Counted from the first letter of the stretch, positions 35,996 to 48,615 are shown. The stretch: 64,000 bases of DNA from Spiroplasma ixodetis (GCF_027923845.1 NZ_AP026933.1:1550001-1614000), one strand, 5' to 3'. Numbers and translations are program-made. Notes: generated by a model from the sequence alone, not told the origin.

Positions 35996-36361
35996 TTAAC
36001 TAATTTGAATCTTTGAACAAATTAAAAAAGAAAAGATCACCCCAAGATAAAAAAAATAATATTTCATCTTAAATAAGATAACTCTTTTCTTAATATTTTA
36101 CATTTGTGATGTTCTTGGTTTATTTAAATTTGTTAATGGTGCGTTTGTTGAGTCATTGTTTACTTGTTGTTTATTAAAAGCTTTTCCATATGATTTTGAA
36201 AATAATGTTGGATTTGTTTTTGGCTTTTTACTACATGATTCTGATATTTTTTTTCATTTTTTACTAATTTCTAATTCAATTTTCTTATTTTTATTAATTT
36301 TTCCAAAAGTTACTAATTTAATAAATAAATTTAAAAATTTATTTATTTTTTGTTGTTCTAA

Positions 36362-37224
36362 GAACCTGTTTAGAATCTTTTTAATAAAATTGAAATAAAG
36401 GACAGAACAACCATTTGTAAACTAGTATTTAGTTTTCTTTCACAATTTTTTCATAATCTTCTGCATTTTTCTAATCATGCAAAGCTTCGTTCTACAACTC
36501 ATCTTTTTGGTAGTACTACAAAAGAATGTAATTCATTACGTTTTACAACTTCAACATTTACATTTATGATTGTTTTGATTGCAGAAGCAAATTTTTCACC
36601 AGTATAGCCAGCATCTACTATTATTTTTTGAACTGTAGAAAGATTTTCTTTTTCACTTTTAATCATTATGATAGCACTATTACGATCTGTTTTTTCTGCT
36701 GTAGTTATGTAAATTGCATGTGGTAAACCTTGCGTATCAACTGCAATATGACGTTTTATTCCTGAAATCTTTTTACCAGCATCATAACCTTTATTTTCAG
36801 TAGTATCTGTATTTTTAACACTTTGCGAATCAATTATACAAAAACTAGTTTTTTCTTTTCGATGATTCTTAATACGAATCTTTTTAACTAATTTTTTTAA
36901 AATTAATTGCAATACACTAGGTTCTTTATCATTGTTTTTACTTCAAATTTGGAAATAATAATATACAGTTTGTCATTTTGGAAAATTTTTTGGTAACATT
37001 CTTCATTGACAACCACTTTTTAATACATATAAAACTGCACAAAACACTTCATATAAATCTAAATTTCTTGGTTTTGTTTTCTTTTTGCTGTTTTCTAAAG
37101 TTGATTTTATGTTCTCAAATTGTTCTTTAGTAACATGACTTGGATAATTTTTATGCATATATACCTCTTATTTTAAAATATATAGTAATTTTACCTTATT
37201 TTCTAAAAGATTCTAAACAGGTTC
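36362..37224 (-). mobile_element. ISb copy 2 (IS5-like), 863 bp
   Basis: Flanked by TAA (36359-36361 and 37225-37227); ends gaacctgtttag and ctaaacaggttc. Confidence 0.92.
36370..37158 (-). CDS. ISb transposase, IS5 family (IS427/IS1031-like)
   Basis: 262 aa. N-terminal insertion-element domain GCQWRMLPKNFPKWQTVYYYF; then DDE blocks FCIIDSQSVKNTD (Asp), ISGIKRHIAVDTQGLP, IIVDAGYTGEKFA (Asp) and RWVVERSFAWLEKCRR (Glu). Intact; three Trp are TGA. Confidence 0.9.
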
Positions 37225-37666
37225 TAAAACTTTAATTTCTTCTATTTCAGATTTTTTGATTACTTGCATTAAATTTGATTGTCTTTTTGCTGATTTTTCA
37301 AGTTCTTCTTGTTCTTCTAAATATAAACCAATTGCTTTATTATTTCTTTCTTGTCTTTTTAATGATAAAGCTTCTAATGTAATCGCTCTATCAATATCTT
37401 CTTGCTCTTGTTCTACATTAAATTGGTCTTGCAATGACAATGCAATCGCTCTATCAATATCTTCTCTTTCTTTCTCAGATACTTCTTCTGATTGTAATGT
37501 TTTATAAGGTTCATCAACAACTAAAAAACCAAATTCATCATCTTCATTGGTTGCTTGTAAATCTAAACTACTTTCATAAAGAGATGGTGAAATGGTTGGT
37601 TCGGAAATTATTGCCTTTTCTTGATGATTATTATTTGTATGTTGAATTTGACGTTGAACAATCTTA

Positions 37667-38529
37667 GAACCTGTTTAGAATCTTTTTAATAAAATTGAAA
37701 TAAAGGACAGAACAACCATTTGTAAACTAGTATTTAGTTTTCTTTCACAATTTTTTCATAATCTTCTGCATTTTTCTAATCATGCAAAGCTTCGTTCTAC
37801 AACTCATCTTTTTGGTAGTACTACAAAAGAATGTAATTCATTACGTTTTACAACTTCAACATTTGCATTTATGATTGTTTTGATTGCAGAAGCAAATTTT
37901 TCACCAGTATAGCCAGCATCTACTATTATTTTTTGAACTGTAGAAAGATTTTCTTTTTCACTTTTAATCATTATGATAGCACTATTACGATCTGTTTTTT
38001 CTGCTGTAGTTATGTAAATTGCATGTGGTAAACCTTGCGTATCAACTGCAATATGACGTTTTATTCCTGAAATCTTTTTACCAGCATCATAACCTTTATT
38101 TTCAGTAGTATCTGTATTTTTAACACTTTGCGAATCAATTATACAAAAACTAGTTTTTTCTTTTCGATGATTCTTAATACGAATCTTTTTAACTAATTTT
38201 TTTAAAATTAATTGCAATACACTAGGTTCTTTATCATTGTTTTTACTTCAAATTTGGAAATAATAATATACAGTTTGTCATTTTGGAAAATTTTTTGGTA
38301 ATATTCTTCATTGACAACCACTTTTTAATACATATAAAACTGCACAAAACACTTCATATAAATCTAAATTTCTTGGTTTTGTTTTCTTTTTGCTGTTTTC
38401 TAAAGTTGATTTTATGTTCTCAAATTGTTCTTTAGTAACATGACTTGGATAATTTTTATGCATATATACCTCTTATTTTAAAATATATAGTAATTTTACC
38501 TTATTTTCTAAAAGATTCTAAACAGGTTC
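37667..38529 (-). mobile_element. ISb copy 3 (IS5-like), 863 bp
   Basis: Flanked by TTA (37664-37666 and 38530-38532). Splits the same host gene as copy 2, after residue 134. Confidence 0.92.
37675..38463 (-). CDS. ISb transposase (IS5 family)
   Basis: 262 aa, intact; differs from copy 2 at one position in the TIINxNVEVV stretch. Confidence 0.9.
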
Positions 38530-38930
38530 TTACTTCCTTTGGGTCTTACTCCTTGTTTTAGTATTTCCTCTTCAGTAACTAATTTTACTTCTGTCTCTAC
38601 TTTAAATGTTTGTGATGAGGGAATTGATGTTTCTTTAAATTCTTTTACTATTATGTCAGATTGTTTTTCTTTTTCTAACGATAATTTTTTTGCCAGTTCC
38701 ACTTGTTCTTCTTCTGATAATCTCATGATTTCATCAATAAGACCTGGATCAATTGCAAGTTGTTCCATTTGTTCAAGTGTGAATGTTCTCATTTGTTCCA
38801 TTGTAAATACTGGTGTTTGTTTTTTATCAATCGCTTCTCTTTGCTCTTTTGTCAATGAACGGATTTGTTGTGTTGTGAATGCAAATGTTGGCGATAATTT
38901 TAATTTTCTAATATAAGTTTCAGCTGCCAT

Positions 38931-38983
38931 TATTTCTTCTTCCTTTCTAAAAATAAAAAAACCCATTTATTTTAAAATTAAAA
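38931..38983 (-). promoter_or_regulatory. Third copy of the hairpin leader, cut by ISa copy 9
   Basis: On the minus strand, aaataaatgggttttttt then atttttagaaaggaag precedes the 38930 start. The upstream half (aagttttttaatcctctta, at about 39930-39955) is now separated from it by ISa copy 9. Rejoined, it aligns with the leaders at 13553 and 23636. Confidence 0.5.
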
Positions 38984-39922
38984 CGGACTTCTCCCCACAT
39001 GTACTTGTGGAGGGAATAATGAAACTGAATGAATTCAACAATGCTTTTCAAACTGAACAGCAATGTCTTGCATATATAGCAAATTTGAAAGAAAACAAAT
39101 GTATTAGGTGTTTTAATTTTAATTTGAATACTTCTGATTTAAAAAGAATGAGATGTTTAAAATGTAATCAAACATTTAGCATTCTCACAGGCACCATATT
39201 TTCAAGGTCACAAACATCTTTAACATCTTGGTTTTATCTTATCTTTAGATGAATAAACACCAAACATGGAATTCCATCAACAGATATTGCAAAAGAATTG
39301 GGAGTGACTTTGAAAACTGCTTGAAGAATGACTCATAAAATCAGAACACGTATTGCAAAACAAAAACCTCAATTTATTGTTGAAGGTACAGTGCAAATTG
39401 ATGAAATGTATCTTTCACATATGGGTTTTAAAAAACAAGGAAGATCCTTAGTGAATAAAACCTTGATTGTTGGCATTTATCAAAAAACAACCAATAATTT
39501 AATTGTGAAAGTATTGAAAAACGCAAAGAGTAAAAATCTTTTGCAGTTTGCAAAAAACCACATTTCTTCAAAATGTCTTGTATATACTGATTCTTGAAAA
39601 GGATATTGCGATTTTAAATCAGTTTTCACTAAGCATGAAACAGTTAACCATCAAGATGGCTATGTTTCAAAAATTGGTGTAAATACCAACCAAATTGAAT
39701 CAGTTTGAAAATATATAAGAAGAACATTTAAAACACATATCAAAGTTGCAAAACATCATGTTCATTTATATGCTAAAGAAGCTGCATATAAATTCAACAA
39801 GATACCTAGTTTTGAAACTGTAATTCTATGTTTGATTTAAAAATGTGGGGAGAAGTCCGTAGATAGACTTTTCTCAGCATTTATGTGATAAAATTAAAAT
39901 AGTACATAAAGGGAGAAAAGCC
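38984..39922 (+). mobile_element. ISa copy 9, 939 bp
   Basis: Flanked by AATTAAAA; sits inside the leader of the 38930 gene. Confidence 0.92.
39019..39840 (+). CDS. ISa transposase (IS1595 family)
   Basis: 273 aa, intact. One substitution near the end (WKYIRR where others have WKHIRR) and MLCLI replaced by ILCLI. Confidence 0.88.
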
Positions 39923-40102
39923 AATTAAAATAAGAGGATTAAAAAACTTTATATTCTTTTGTAGAATATTATCATAATAATAATATTTTTCCAATAAATT
40001 CGTATTATTTTTTTTCATTGAGTTATAAATAAATATTATAACTTAAAAAGGACTTATTTAATATGCAAATTATTAATATTGAAACATATTGTAAAGTACG
40101 TT

Positions 40103-41448
40103 TGAACTTGTCAAGAAAAGTGGACAATAAAAGTAACCTTTTATTAAATTTTATAAAATAGCGTTTGTAAGTGTTAAATTTATAGGTATGAAGTAATTAT
40201 TTGTTGGTTTGGAATGAGCTAATCGATATTCGATTGGACTCATTCCTTTTAATTTTATTTGAGGTCGATAATTATTATAAAAGTAAATATATTTAGGTAA
40301 GTTGTCTTGTATTCATTCAATAGTTCTATTTTTTCTTGGAATTTGATATAGAAATTCTGTTTTCATTGTTCCAAATCAAGTTTCAGTAGCACCATTATCA
40401 CAGGAATTACCTCTTCTAGACATTGAAATTTTTATTTTTAATTCATCACATAAAATTTTATAAGAAGGATTTGTATAGTGAAATCCTTGATCTGATTGTA
40501 AAATTCATGAAGTAGGTTTTTGAGCATTAACTCAAGCTTGGATAATGTTTTGGACAACAAATGTCATGTCTAAACTTGCACTTATTTTATAATCTAATAT
40601 TTCATTATTATGAAAATCTTTAACAATTGATAAATAATATGTTTTACCATTAGTTAATAAATAAGTTATATCAGTACCTAATTTTTCATTTAAATTAGTA
40701 GTTGAAAAATCACGTTTTAATAAATTATCATATCTTAAACTTCCTGATTTAGTTCTATAATCAAATTTTTTTATGCGAACCTTAGCTTTTAAACTCATAT
40801 TTTTCATATATCTATATACAATATGAAATTTTAATTTTAAATTATAAATTTTGTTAATTCATAAAGTTATCATTTTATAACCATAAATTTCTTGAAATTC
40901 ATAAAAAATATTTTTAATTATATTAGCTAAAAATGTATCTCATTTATTAAATTCATTCATTCCATTCTTAATTCACTTATAATATCCTGATTTTGAAACA
41001 TTTAATAATCAACATAAATAACTAATCTGATATTTTTTCTTCAATGAGAAAATCACAAAATATTTCTTCTTTTTTGTCGATTTTTCTAAATACTTTTTTA
41101 TATCGTTCATTGCCTCAATATATTCAATTAATTCTTGTTTTGTCATTTCATTAAAATTTAAAGATTTGGGTCGACCTGTTCTTTTGGTTTTTTTAGCACG
41201 AATTCCATTGCCATATTCTAAACCTTTTTCACCTAATAATTTATATGCTTTAATTCATTCTTTTATTGATGATCGACCAATACCATACTCTAATGCGGTT
41301 TTATCAATTGTTTTAATTTTACTTATTTTTATTATTTTTAACTTTTCTTCTTTTGATAGTCATTTAGCCATAAAAAAATGAACACCTTCCTTAAAGTATT
41401 TTTAACACAAAGGTTACAATTCTGTGTCTACTTTATTCTAGATGTTCA
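40103..41448 (-). mobile_element. ISd copy 2 (IS150-like), 1346 bp, intact
   Basis: Flanked by GTT. Ends tgaacttgtcaagaaaag and its partner ctttattctagatgttca form imperfect inverted repeats. Confidence 0.92.
40151..41371 (-). CDS. ISd transposase, IS3 family, single fused frame
   Basis: 406 aa. N-terminal helix-turn-helix typical of OrfA (KTIDKTALEYGIGRSSIKEWIKAY), a Lys-rich link, then the OrfB start (YQISYLCWLLNVSKSGYYKWI) and the integrase core with GTDITYLL (Asp), LQSDQGFHYTN (Asp) and DNGATETWFGTMKTE (Glu). OrfA and OrfB are usually joined by a -1 frameshift in IS3 elements; here one continuous frame covers both. Confidence 0.9.
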
Positions 41449-41604
41449 GTTTAATACACATTATTTATTTAAGTTTTTTATTTTTTGCTAATTTCAAAAA
41501 AAAATGTTTATAATTAAATCAACACTTTTTAATGACTAAAGTGTTATAAAATATATATTTATTAATTTTTTAAATAATTATTTAAAAAAAAGAGGTATAA
41601 AATT

Positions 41605-42648
41605 ATGAATAAATATTTAATTTTTTTAAGTGTGATACCACCTTTAACTTTTTTAGGAAACAATATTAATAATATAAATATTGAAAATACTGTACTAATA
41701 AATCAATTAGAAGAAAATAATGCTTCATTCAATAACCAATTTAACTATTTAAGCAATAGTGAGTGAATTACTAATCAATCAATAACAGATCATAAATTTT
41801 ATAGTTATGATACATTATCTTTAGCAAAATACACTTTTCCTAAAGCAAGGAATACTTTTTTAGTAGATAACTATGGTAACCTAGTTTATAACCCTAATAT
41901 AAATATTCCTGATAAAGATAAAGTAAATATTGAAAATACAAAACAAGAAATGAACAGCCACAAAAAAGTAACTATTATTAAAGATGATTATAATCCATAT
42001 AGTAAAAGTGAATATTTTGATTCATACTTTACTGGTTATAATAATTGAAAATATATTCAACAAGGTGATATTGAAAAACATATTGATATTTCTAATCAAG
42101 CAGGTGCTGATAAAGTTGAACATAGCAATAATCTAAATGAAACACTAGGTTTATATTATATTGCTAAAGCAACACATGATAATAAAATTAGTAAGACAAT
42201 AGCTAATAACTTAGCAATGTATTTTATTAATCAAACTAGTTTAAAAGGGCAAATTAACAATCAATTAACTAGTAACATTATTAATTTAATTATTGATAAT
42301 CAAAATGTTTATAATTTTTTGAATAAATCACCACTAACATTAACTACTAAAAACTATTCATTAAATTGAATTTTTGATAAAAGTAATAATCTAGTTGCTA
42401 TTTATTATAATAATTGAAAAAACACTAATAATATTATTAATGATAAAATAAATTATTCTTTTTCAGATTGACATAATGGAACATCAATCGCTACTGATAA
42501 TTCTAATATTTATAATATTCTTAAGTGAAGCAATTATGCGAGAGACTGAAATACCTTCAGTAATATGTATCCAACTTTTTGTTTTATTAATTCATATTTC
42601 AAAGTATCAACTTCAACAGGAATTGAAAGTAGCAATTGAACAATATAA
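41605..42648 (+). CDS. Predicted secreted protein of unknown function
   Basis: 347 aa under code 4 (seven or more TGA Trp codons; the standard code leaves no long frame). N-terminal signal peptide MNKYLIFLSVIPPLTFLG. The mature part is very rich in Asn, Tyr, Ile and Lys; repeated aromatic patches (YYNNWKNTNN, SFSDWHNGTS, LKWSNYARDW) suggest an extracellular, possibly lectin- or hydrolase-like fold, but I recognise no family. The start follows aaagaggtataaaatt. An imperfect inverted repeat (aacacttt ... aaagtgtt) lies about 60 bases upstream. It stands alone between IS elements. Confidence 0.65.
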
Positions 42649-43010
42649 AAACCAATTTTAATGCTAATGTTCTTTTTTTGCTTATATTAATACTTAGAAA
42701 TTGCTCTTAACTTAGATCTTTGACTGTTATATTTTTTATTCTTCATTTGGTCGTATGACATATGTTAACATTGCATTAAACAACATAAATTTTGATAACA
42801 TAATGAACAATTTATAACTTTATTTACAATTTTTAATGAATCTTTTAAATCTTTGTCTTACATTATGATTAAATTTATTATATTGTATTTCATAATTGTG
42901 TATCATAAAATATTTTTGATGATGTTTTATGAAACATATTTTAAATATTTCTATTTTGAATACAATGTTAATTTTCAATTATATATATTTTGAAAATAAG
43001 GTATTTTTTT
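42649..43010. other. No gene seen
   Basis: About 360 bases of A/T-rich sequence with many stops in every frame. Only its last bases resemble anything else: tttttttgtta abutting ISb copy 4 matches the inside of ISc. Confidence 0.5.
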
Positions 43011-43014
43011 GTTA

Positions 43015-43872
43015 ACCTGTTTAGAATCTTTTAGAAAATAAGGTATTACTATATATTTTAAAATAAGAGGTATATATGCATAAAAATTATCCAAGTCATG
43101 TTACTAAAGAACAATTTGAGAACATAAAATCAACTTTAGAAAACAGCAAAAAGAAAACAAAACCAAGAAATTTAGATTTATATGAAGTGTTTTGTGCAGT
43201 TTTATATGTATTAAAAAGTGGTTGTCAATGAAGAATGTTACCAAAAAATTTTCCAAAATGACAAACTGTATATTATTATTTCCAAATTTGAAGTAAAAAC
43301 AATGATAAAGAACCTAGTGTATTGCAATTAATTTTAAAAAAATTAGTTAAAAAGATTCGTATTAAGAATCATCGAAAAGAAAAAACTAGTTTTTGTATAA
43401 TTGATTCGCAAAGTGTTAAAAATACAGATACTACTGAAAATAAAGGTTATGATGCTGGTAAAAAGATTTCAGGAATAAAACGTCATATTGCAGTTGATAC
43501 GCAAGGTTTACCACATGCAATTTACATAACTACAGCAGAAAAAACAGATCGTAATAGTGCTATCATAATGATTAAAAGTGAAAAAGAAAATCTTTCTACA
43601 GTTCAAAAAATAATAGTAGATGCTGGCTATACTGGTGAAAAATTTGCTTCTGCAATCAAAACAATCATAAATGCAAATGTTGAAGTTGTAAAACGTAATG
43701 AATTACATTCTTTTGTAGTACTACCAAAAAGATGAGTTGTAGAACGAAGCTTTGCATGATTAGAAAAATGCAGAAGATTATGAAAAAATTGTGAAAGAAA
43801 ACTAAATACTAGTTTACAAATGGTTGTTCTGTCCTTTATTTCAATTTTATTAAAAAGATTCTAAACAGGTTC
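43015..43872 (+). mobile_element. ISb copy 4 (IS5-like), left end damaged
   Basis: The left end reads acctgtttag, lacking the first two bases (ga), and three A's are missing before the gene. The right end caggttc is normal and followed by TTA; TTA also precedes the left end. Confidence 0.85.
43076..43864 (+). CDS. ISb transposase (IS5 family)
   Basis: 262 aa, intact. Starts MHKNYPSHVTKEQFENI after aagaggtatat; DDE blocks as in copy 2. The protein could act in trans although the left end of this copy is damaged. Confidence 0.9.
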
Positions 43873-43897
43873 TTATATTTTCAATTGCCAAGTAAAA
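43873..43897 (-). repeat. ISc remnant flanking ISb copy 4
   Basis: ttatattttcaattgccaag, continuing taaaa, matches the inside of ISc (compare 31360-31384). With tttttttgtta left of ISb copy 4 it forms a short contiguous ISc fragment into which ISb inserted. Confidence 0.6.
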
Positions 43898-44809
43898 GGA
43901 AATGTTTAAATTTCTAAATTAATATAAGAAATATTTTCATTATATTTGTCAAATAAATTAATATTAGTTAAGTTTATTTCTTGTTTGTCAGTTATTAAAA
44001 TTAAATCATAATTACCAGCACCAAATATCCCACTAATTTCAATCCGATTTAAATTATTAATTGGATTTTTAATTTGCAATTCAAATTCATTTTTATTATC
44101 AATTTGTAATATTTCTTCATAAAATTCTAATTTAGAAAATAATTGTGATTTATTTGAGCCATATAAATTTAAAAAATTTTCAATTTTATTATTACTAATA
44201 ATTTCTCTTGTAAAATATTTTCCATATTCGCCATTACCTAATGTTCAATCAGCAGGAATTAATGAAGGTATATTATTGCTTTCTAATTCATTTGTAATAG
44301 ATAATCAGTTAAATTGATTATCATCAAGTTTAAATAATTCATTTTGACTGATATCATTATTTTTTAATTTAATATTATTTATATCTGTAAAATCAAAATA
44401 TTCAGATTTTAGTATTACTTTTACATCTTTATATTTTCAACTATCATCATTATTAGAATGTATAGGATTTGATTTTAATTCAAAATAATAAGGTAATAAA
44501 ATTTTATTATCATCATTTAGACCTTTATTTATTGATAATGTTGAATAAATATACTTTGATAACATAATAAATACTTGTTTAAATATTTTAACTTGTTGCA
44601 AATTTATGTAATTTGGATAATCTAATTCTCATTGTTTAAATAAGTTAGTAATAACTTCATCAGGTTTTTGACCTGAGAATTTATCACGTAATTTTGCTAT
44701 TTCATTTGTTGGTTTACCCTTATCATCATAATCTGCACCATCAAAATTTCTATTATAATTATATGTATAACTTAGCATATCTAATAATAAATGTTGTAAA
44801 CTATCATTA

Positions 44810-46155
44810 TGAACTTGTCAAGAAAAGTGGACAATAAAAGTAACCTTTTATTAAATTTTATAAAATAGCGTTTGTAAGTGTTAAATTTATAGGTATGAAG
44901 TAATTATTTGTTGGTTTGGAATGAGCTAATCGATATTCGATTGGACTCATTCCTTTTAATTTTATTTGAGGTCGATAATTATTATAAAAGTAAATATATT
45001 TAGGTAAGTTGTCTTGTATTCATTCAATAGTTCTATTTTTTCTTGGAATTTGATATAGAAATTCTGTTTTCATTGTTCCAAATCAAGTTTCAGTAGCACC
45101 ATTATCACAGGAATTACCTCTTCTAGACATTGAAATTTTTATTTTTAATTCATCACATAAAATTTTATAAGAAGGATTTGTATAGTGAAATCCTTGATCT
45201 GATTGTAAAATTCATGAAGTAGGTTTTTGAGCATTAACTCAAGCTTGGATAATGTTTTGGACAACAAATGTCATGTCTAAACTTGCACTTATTTTATAAT
45301 CTAATATTTCATTATTATGAAAATCTTTAACAATTGATAAATAATATGTTTTACCATTAGTTAATAAATAAGTTATATCAGTACCTAATTTTTCATTTAA
45401 ATTAGTAGTTGAAAAATCACGTTTTAATAAATTATCATATCTTAAACTTCCTGATTTAGTTCTATAATCAAATTTTTTTATGCGAACCTTAGCTTTTAAA
45501 CTCATATTTTTCATATATCTATATACAATATGAAATTTTAATTTTAAATTATAAATTTTGTTAATTCATAAAGTTATCATTTTATAACCATAAATTTCTT
45601 GAAATTCATAAAAAATATTTTTAATTATATTAGCTAAAAATGTATCTCATTTATTAAATTCATTCATTCCATTCTTAATTCACTTATAATATCCTGATTT
45701 TGAAACATTTAATAATCAACATAAATAACTAATCTGATATTTTTTCTTCAATGAGAAAATCACAAAATATTTCTTCTTTTTTGTCGATTTTTCTAAATAC
45801 TTTTTTATATCGTTCATTGCCTCAATATATTCAATTAATTCTTGTTTTGTCATTTCATTAAAATTTAAAGATTTGGGTCGACCTGTTCTTTTGGTTTTTT
45901 TAGCACGAATTCCATTGCCATATTCTAAACCTTTTTCACCTAATAATTTATATGCTTTAATTCATTCTTTTATTGATGATCGACCAATACCATACTCTAA
46001 TGCGGTTTTATCAATTGTTTTAATTTTACTTATTTTTATTATTTTTAACTTTTCTTCTTTTGATAGTCATTTAGCCATAAAAAAATGAACACCTTCCTTA
46101 AAGTATTTTTAACACAAAGGTTACAATTCTGTGTCTACTTTATTCTAGATGTTCA
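44810..46155 (-). mobile_element. ISd copy 3 (IS150-like), 1346 bp, intact
   Basis: Flanked by TTA (44807-44809 and 46156-46158). Confidence 0.92.
44858..46078 (-). CDS. ISd transposase, IS3 family, single fused frame
   Basis: 406 aa, essentially identical to copy 2, again with OrfA- and OrfB-type domains in one frame. Confidence 0.9.
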
Positions 46156-47240
46156 TTAGTTGGTGCATCTTTAATTTCTATTTCAATGTCATCAAATTTA
46201 TTATTAGTTGCAACATATTGATAAAATTGACTTTCACCTACAAAATCTCAAACTTCTTTATCCTTTAATTCTTTTTGACTTTTTAATGGTCATTTACCAC
46301 CTAAAACATTACTAAACTCATATCCTAATCAAGCATGGGTTATTCTTGCATTATTAATAACTTCTCTTCTTGTTACAGAACCACTACTAATTTTAATTAA
46401 GTCTAAAACTGATTTTTCTTGTCCAATAAATTGTTTTGCTAAATTTCAAGGTAATATTTGTTCACTAAATCATTGTTGTAATATTCTAACTTTTGGTTGA
46501 GTTTCAATAGGCATTGACAACAGCGGAAATGCTATCTTATCTTTAACAAATAACTTTGGGTATACTTGCATATTGTCAACTTCACCAAGTACCTTTATAT
46601 TGCCAAAAATCATGCTTCTAGGGGCTTTAATTTTTAAACCAATTACTTTGGTATCTTTATCTAATGGTTTTTGTAATTTAATAATGATTGGATAACCATC
46701 TCTTGTTTTAAAGTCTTTAATTTTAATAATAGTAATACTTTTAGTACTTCTTGTTTTTGGATTTTGATAAGGTTGTGAATAATTATTAATTATATATAAA
46801 TTATCAATATTATTTTCAGTTAAGGGTTCATTAATAGATACTGCATATAACTTAAATTGATTTAATAAATTTATTTCTTGAAATATTAAATTTTTAATAT
46901 CAGTCATACTATATTCAATTGTATTATCATTAATATTAGTGCTTGCTCTTTGATTTAATTGCATAGTAAAGTCTGATGTTTCAACAGCAGTAGTTTTTAA
47001 TACTTTATCAATATCAATAAAACCTATTTTAATAGTATTTGCTGAAAATTTTAAACTATTATTTTCATTATTTTTAAATAAACGTTCAATTTCATAAATA
47101 TATATAGTTCTTTTTTTAAATTCATCATATGTTCTATTAATATCAGGGTCACTAGTAGCTCTCATCATATTAGTAAAGTCATAAGGAATATTATCTATTA
47201 AATAATCATTTTCTACTTCTGCTTGATTAAGTTTAGTTTG

Positions 47241-48615
47241 GGAAATGTTTAGTAATCTGTGTAACTTACAAAAATAACTATGTTTAATTAATTCTAGTAA
47301 ATATAATTAAATGACTAGAAAGAGTGAGTTACAGATGGCTAAAAAAGATAACTTTAATAATAATGATCCAATATCAAAAGCAGTAGATTTATTACTAGAA
47401 AATACTGAAGATTTAACAACAGTTTTTAAACCTGGCGGTTTATATAAAGAATTAACAAAAAGATTAGTTGAAAAAATGTTGAATTCTGAAATGCAAAATT
47501 ATTTAGGATATGAAAAAAATCAACATAGTACTACTGAAAATGCTCGTAATGGTACAAGTTCAAAAAAATTAATAACTCAACAAGGTAAAATTGAAATTGA
47601 TGTACCAAGAGATCGCAATAGTAATTTTACTCCTGTAATAGTTCCTAAAAGGCAAAGAAGATTTGATGGTTTTGATCAACAAGTTCTTTCTTTATATGCA
47701 AAAGGAATGACATTATCTGACATTAGAATGCAGTTGCAAGAGTTATATCATGGTGCTGATATTAGTGAAAGTGTTATTAGTCAAATTACTGATGATGTTA
47801 TTGATGATGTTAAAGCATGACAAAATCGACCATTAGAAAGTATTTATCCTATTGTTTATTTTGATTGTATAGTAGTTAAAGTACGACAAGATAAACGGAT
47901 TATTAACAAATCAGTTTATATAGCATTAGGAGTTGATTTAGAAGGCAAAAAAGATGTTTTAGGATTATGAATTAGTGAAAATGAAGGTTCTAAGTTTTGA
48001 TTATCTAATTTCACAGAAATGAAAAATCGTGGCTTAAATGATATTCTTATTGCTTGTAGTGATAATTTAACAGGCATGTCAGAAGCAATACAATCAGTTT
48101 ATCCTAAAACAGAACATCAATTATGCATTGTTCATCAAATTAGAAATAGTTTAAAATATGTTTCATACAAACATCGAAAAGGTCTAGTTGCAGATTTAAA
48201 ACCAATTTATAGTGCATGTAGTGAAGAACAAGCAATGCAAGCTTTAGAATCGTTTGAAAGTAAATGAAATAAACAATATCCTCAAATTACTAAATCTTGA
48301 TATAAAAATTGAGATAATTTAATGGTTTTTATTAGTTATCCAGTAGAAATCAAAAGAGTGATTTATACTACAAATGCTATTGAATCTGTTAATAGTCAAT
48401 TACGAAAAATCATCAGAAATAAAAAAGTTTTTCCTAATGATATGGCAGTTTTCAAAATATTTTACTTGGTAATTGAAAATATAACAAAAAAATGAACATT
48501 GCCTATTCAAAATTGAAATACAGCAATTGCTCATTTTATGATAAAATTTGAAGACAGAATTAATCTAAATTAGTAACTTTGTAAAACAAAGATACACAGA
48601 TTATTAAAAAGCCTC
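47241..48615 (+). mobile_element. ISc copy 4 (IS256-like), 1375 bp
   Basis: Flanked by TTAGTTTG (47233-47240 and 48616-48623). The right-hand duplication carries the stop codon of the portal-like gene. Confidence 0.92.
47311..48573 (+). CDS. ISc transposase, IS256 family
   Basis: 420 aa, intact; mutator-family blocks as in copy 3. One residue differs (FYLVIENI for FYLAIENI), shared with the copy at 50812. Confidence 0.9.

Larger units (their letters stand above)
36098..38930 (-). pseudogene. LTxEQ-repeat / UIM-like / coiled-coil protein gene split by two ISb copies
   Basis: Removing ISb copies 2 and 3 with one 3-bp duplication each leaves 1101 bases, an exact open frame of 366 aa. Residues 20-60 hold tandem helical repeats (IRSLTKEQREAI, MRTFTLEQMEQL). 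Residues 196-213 read EKEREDIDRAIALSLQDQ, a match to the eukaryotic ubiquitin-interacting motif (acidic run, then A-x-x-x-S), followed by a weaker second copy EDIDRAITLEALSLKRQ. A Glu/Lys coiled coil follows, then NKFLNLFIKLVTFGKINKNKK, similar to the TFGIFKY module of the genes at 13645 and 23726. The ATG at 38930 follows aaaggaag behind the shared hairpin leader. No signal peptide. The reading frame is undamaged apart from the insertions. Confidence 0.7.

Noticed and set aside
36156-36398. Plus-strand Phe/Leu-rich frame
   Set aside because: Complement of the C-terminal part of the minus-strand UIM-like gene; hydrophobicity comes from Lys-rich codons read backwards.
40063-41510. Possible 33-codon gene MQIINIETYCKVR... 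split by ISd copy 2
   Set aside because: A ribosome-site-like aaaaagga precedes it, but the rejoined peptide is short, low complexity and resembles no protein; kept only as a note.
42476-42661. 61-codon frame with a hydrophobic start
   Set aside because: Lies out of frame inside the 347-aa secreted-protein gene, which is open only when TGA is Trp.
46470-47168. Independent 232-aa gene
   Set aside because: It is the middle part of the 677-aa gene; the frame continues on both sides once ISd and ISc are removed and TGA is read as Trp.
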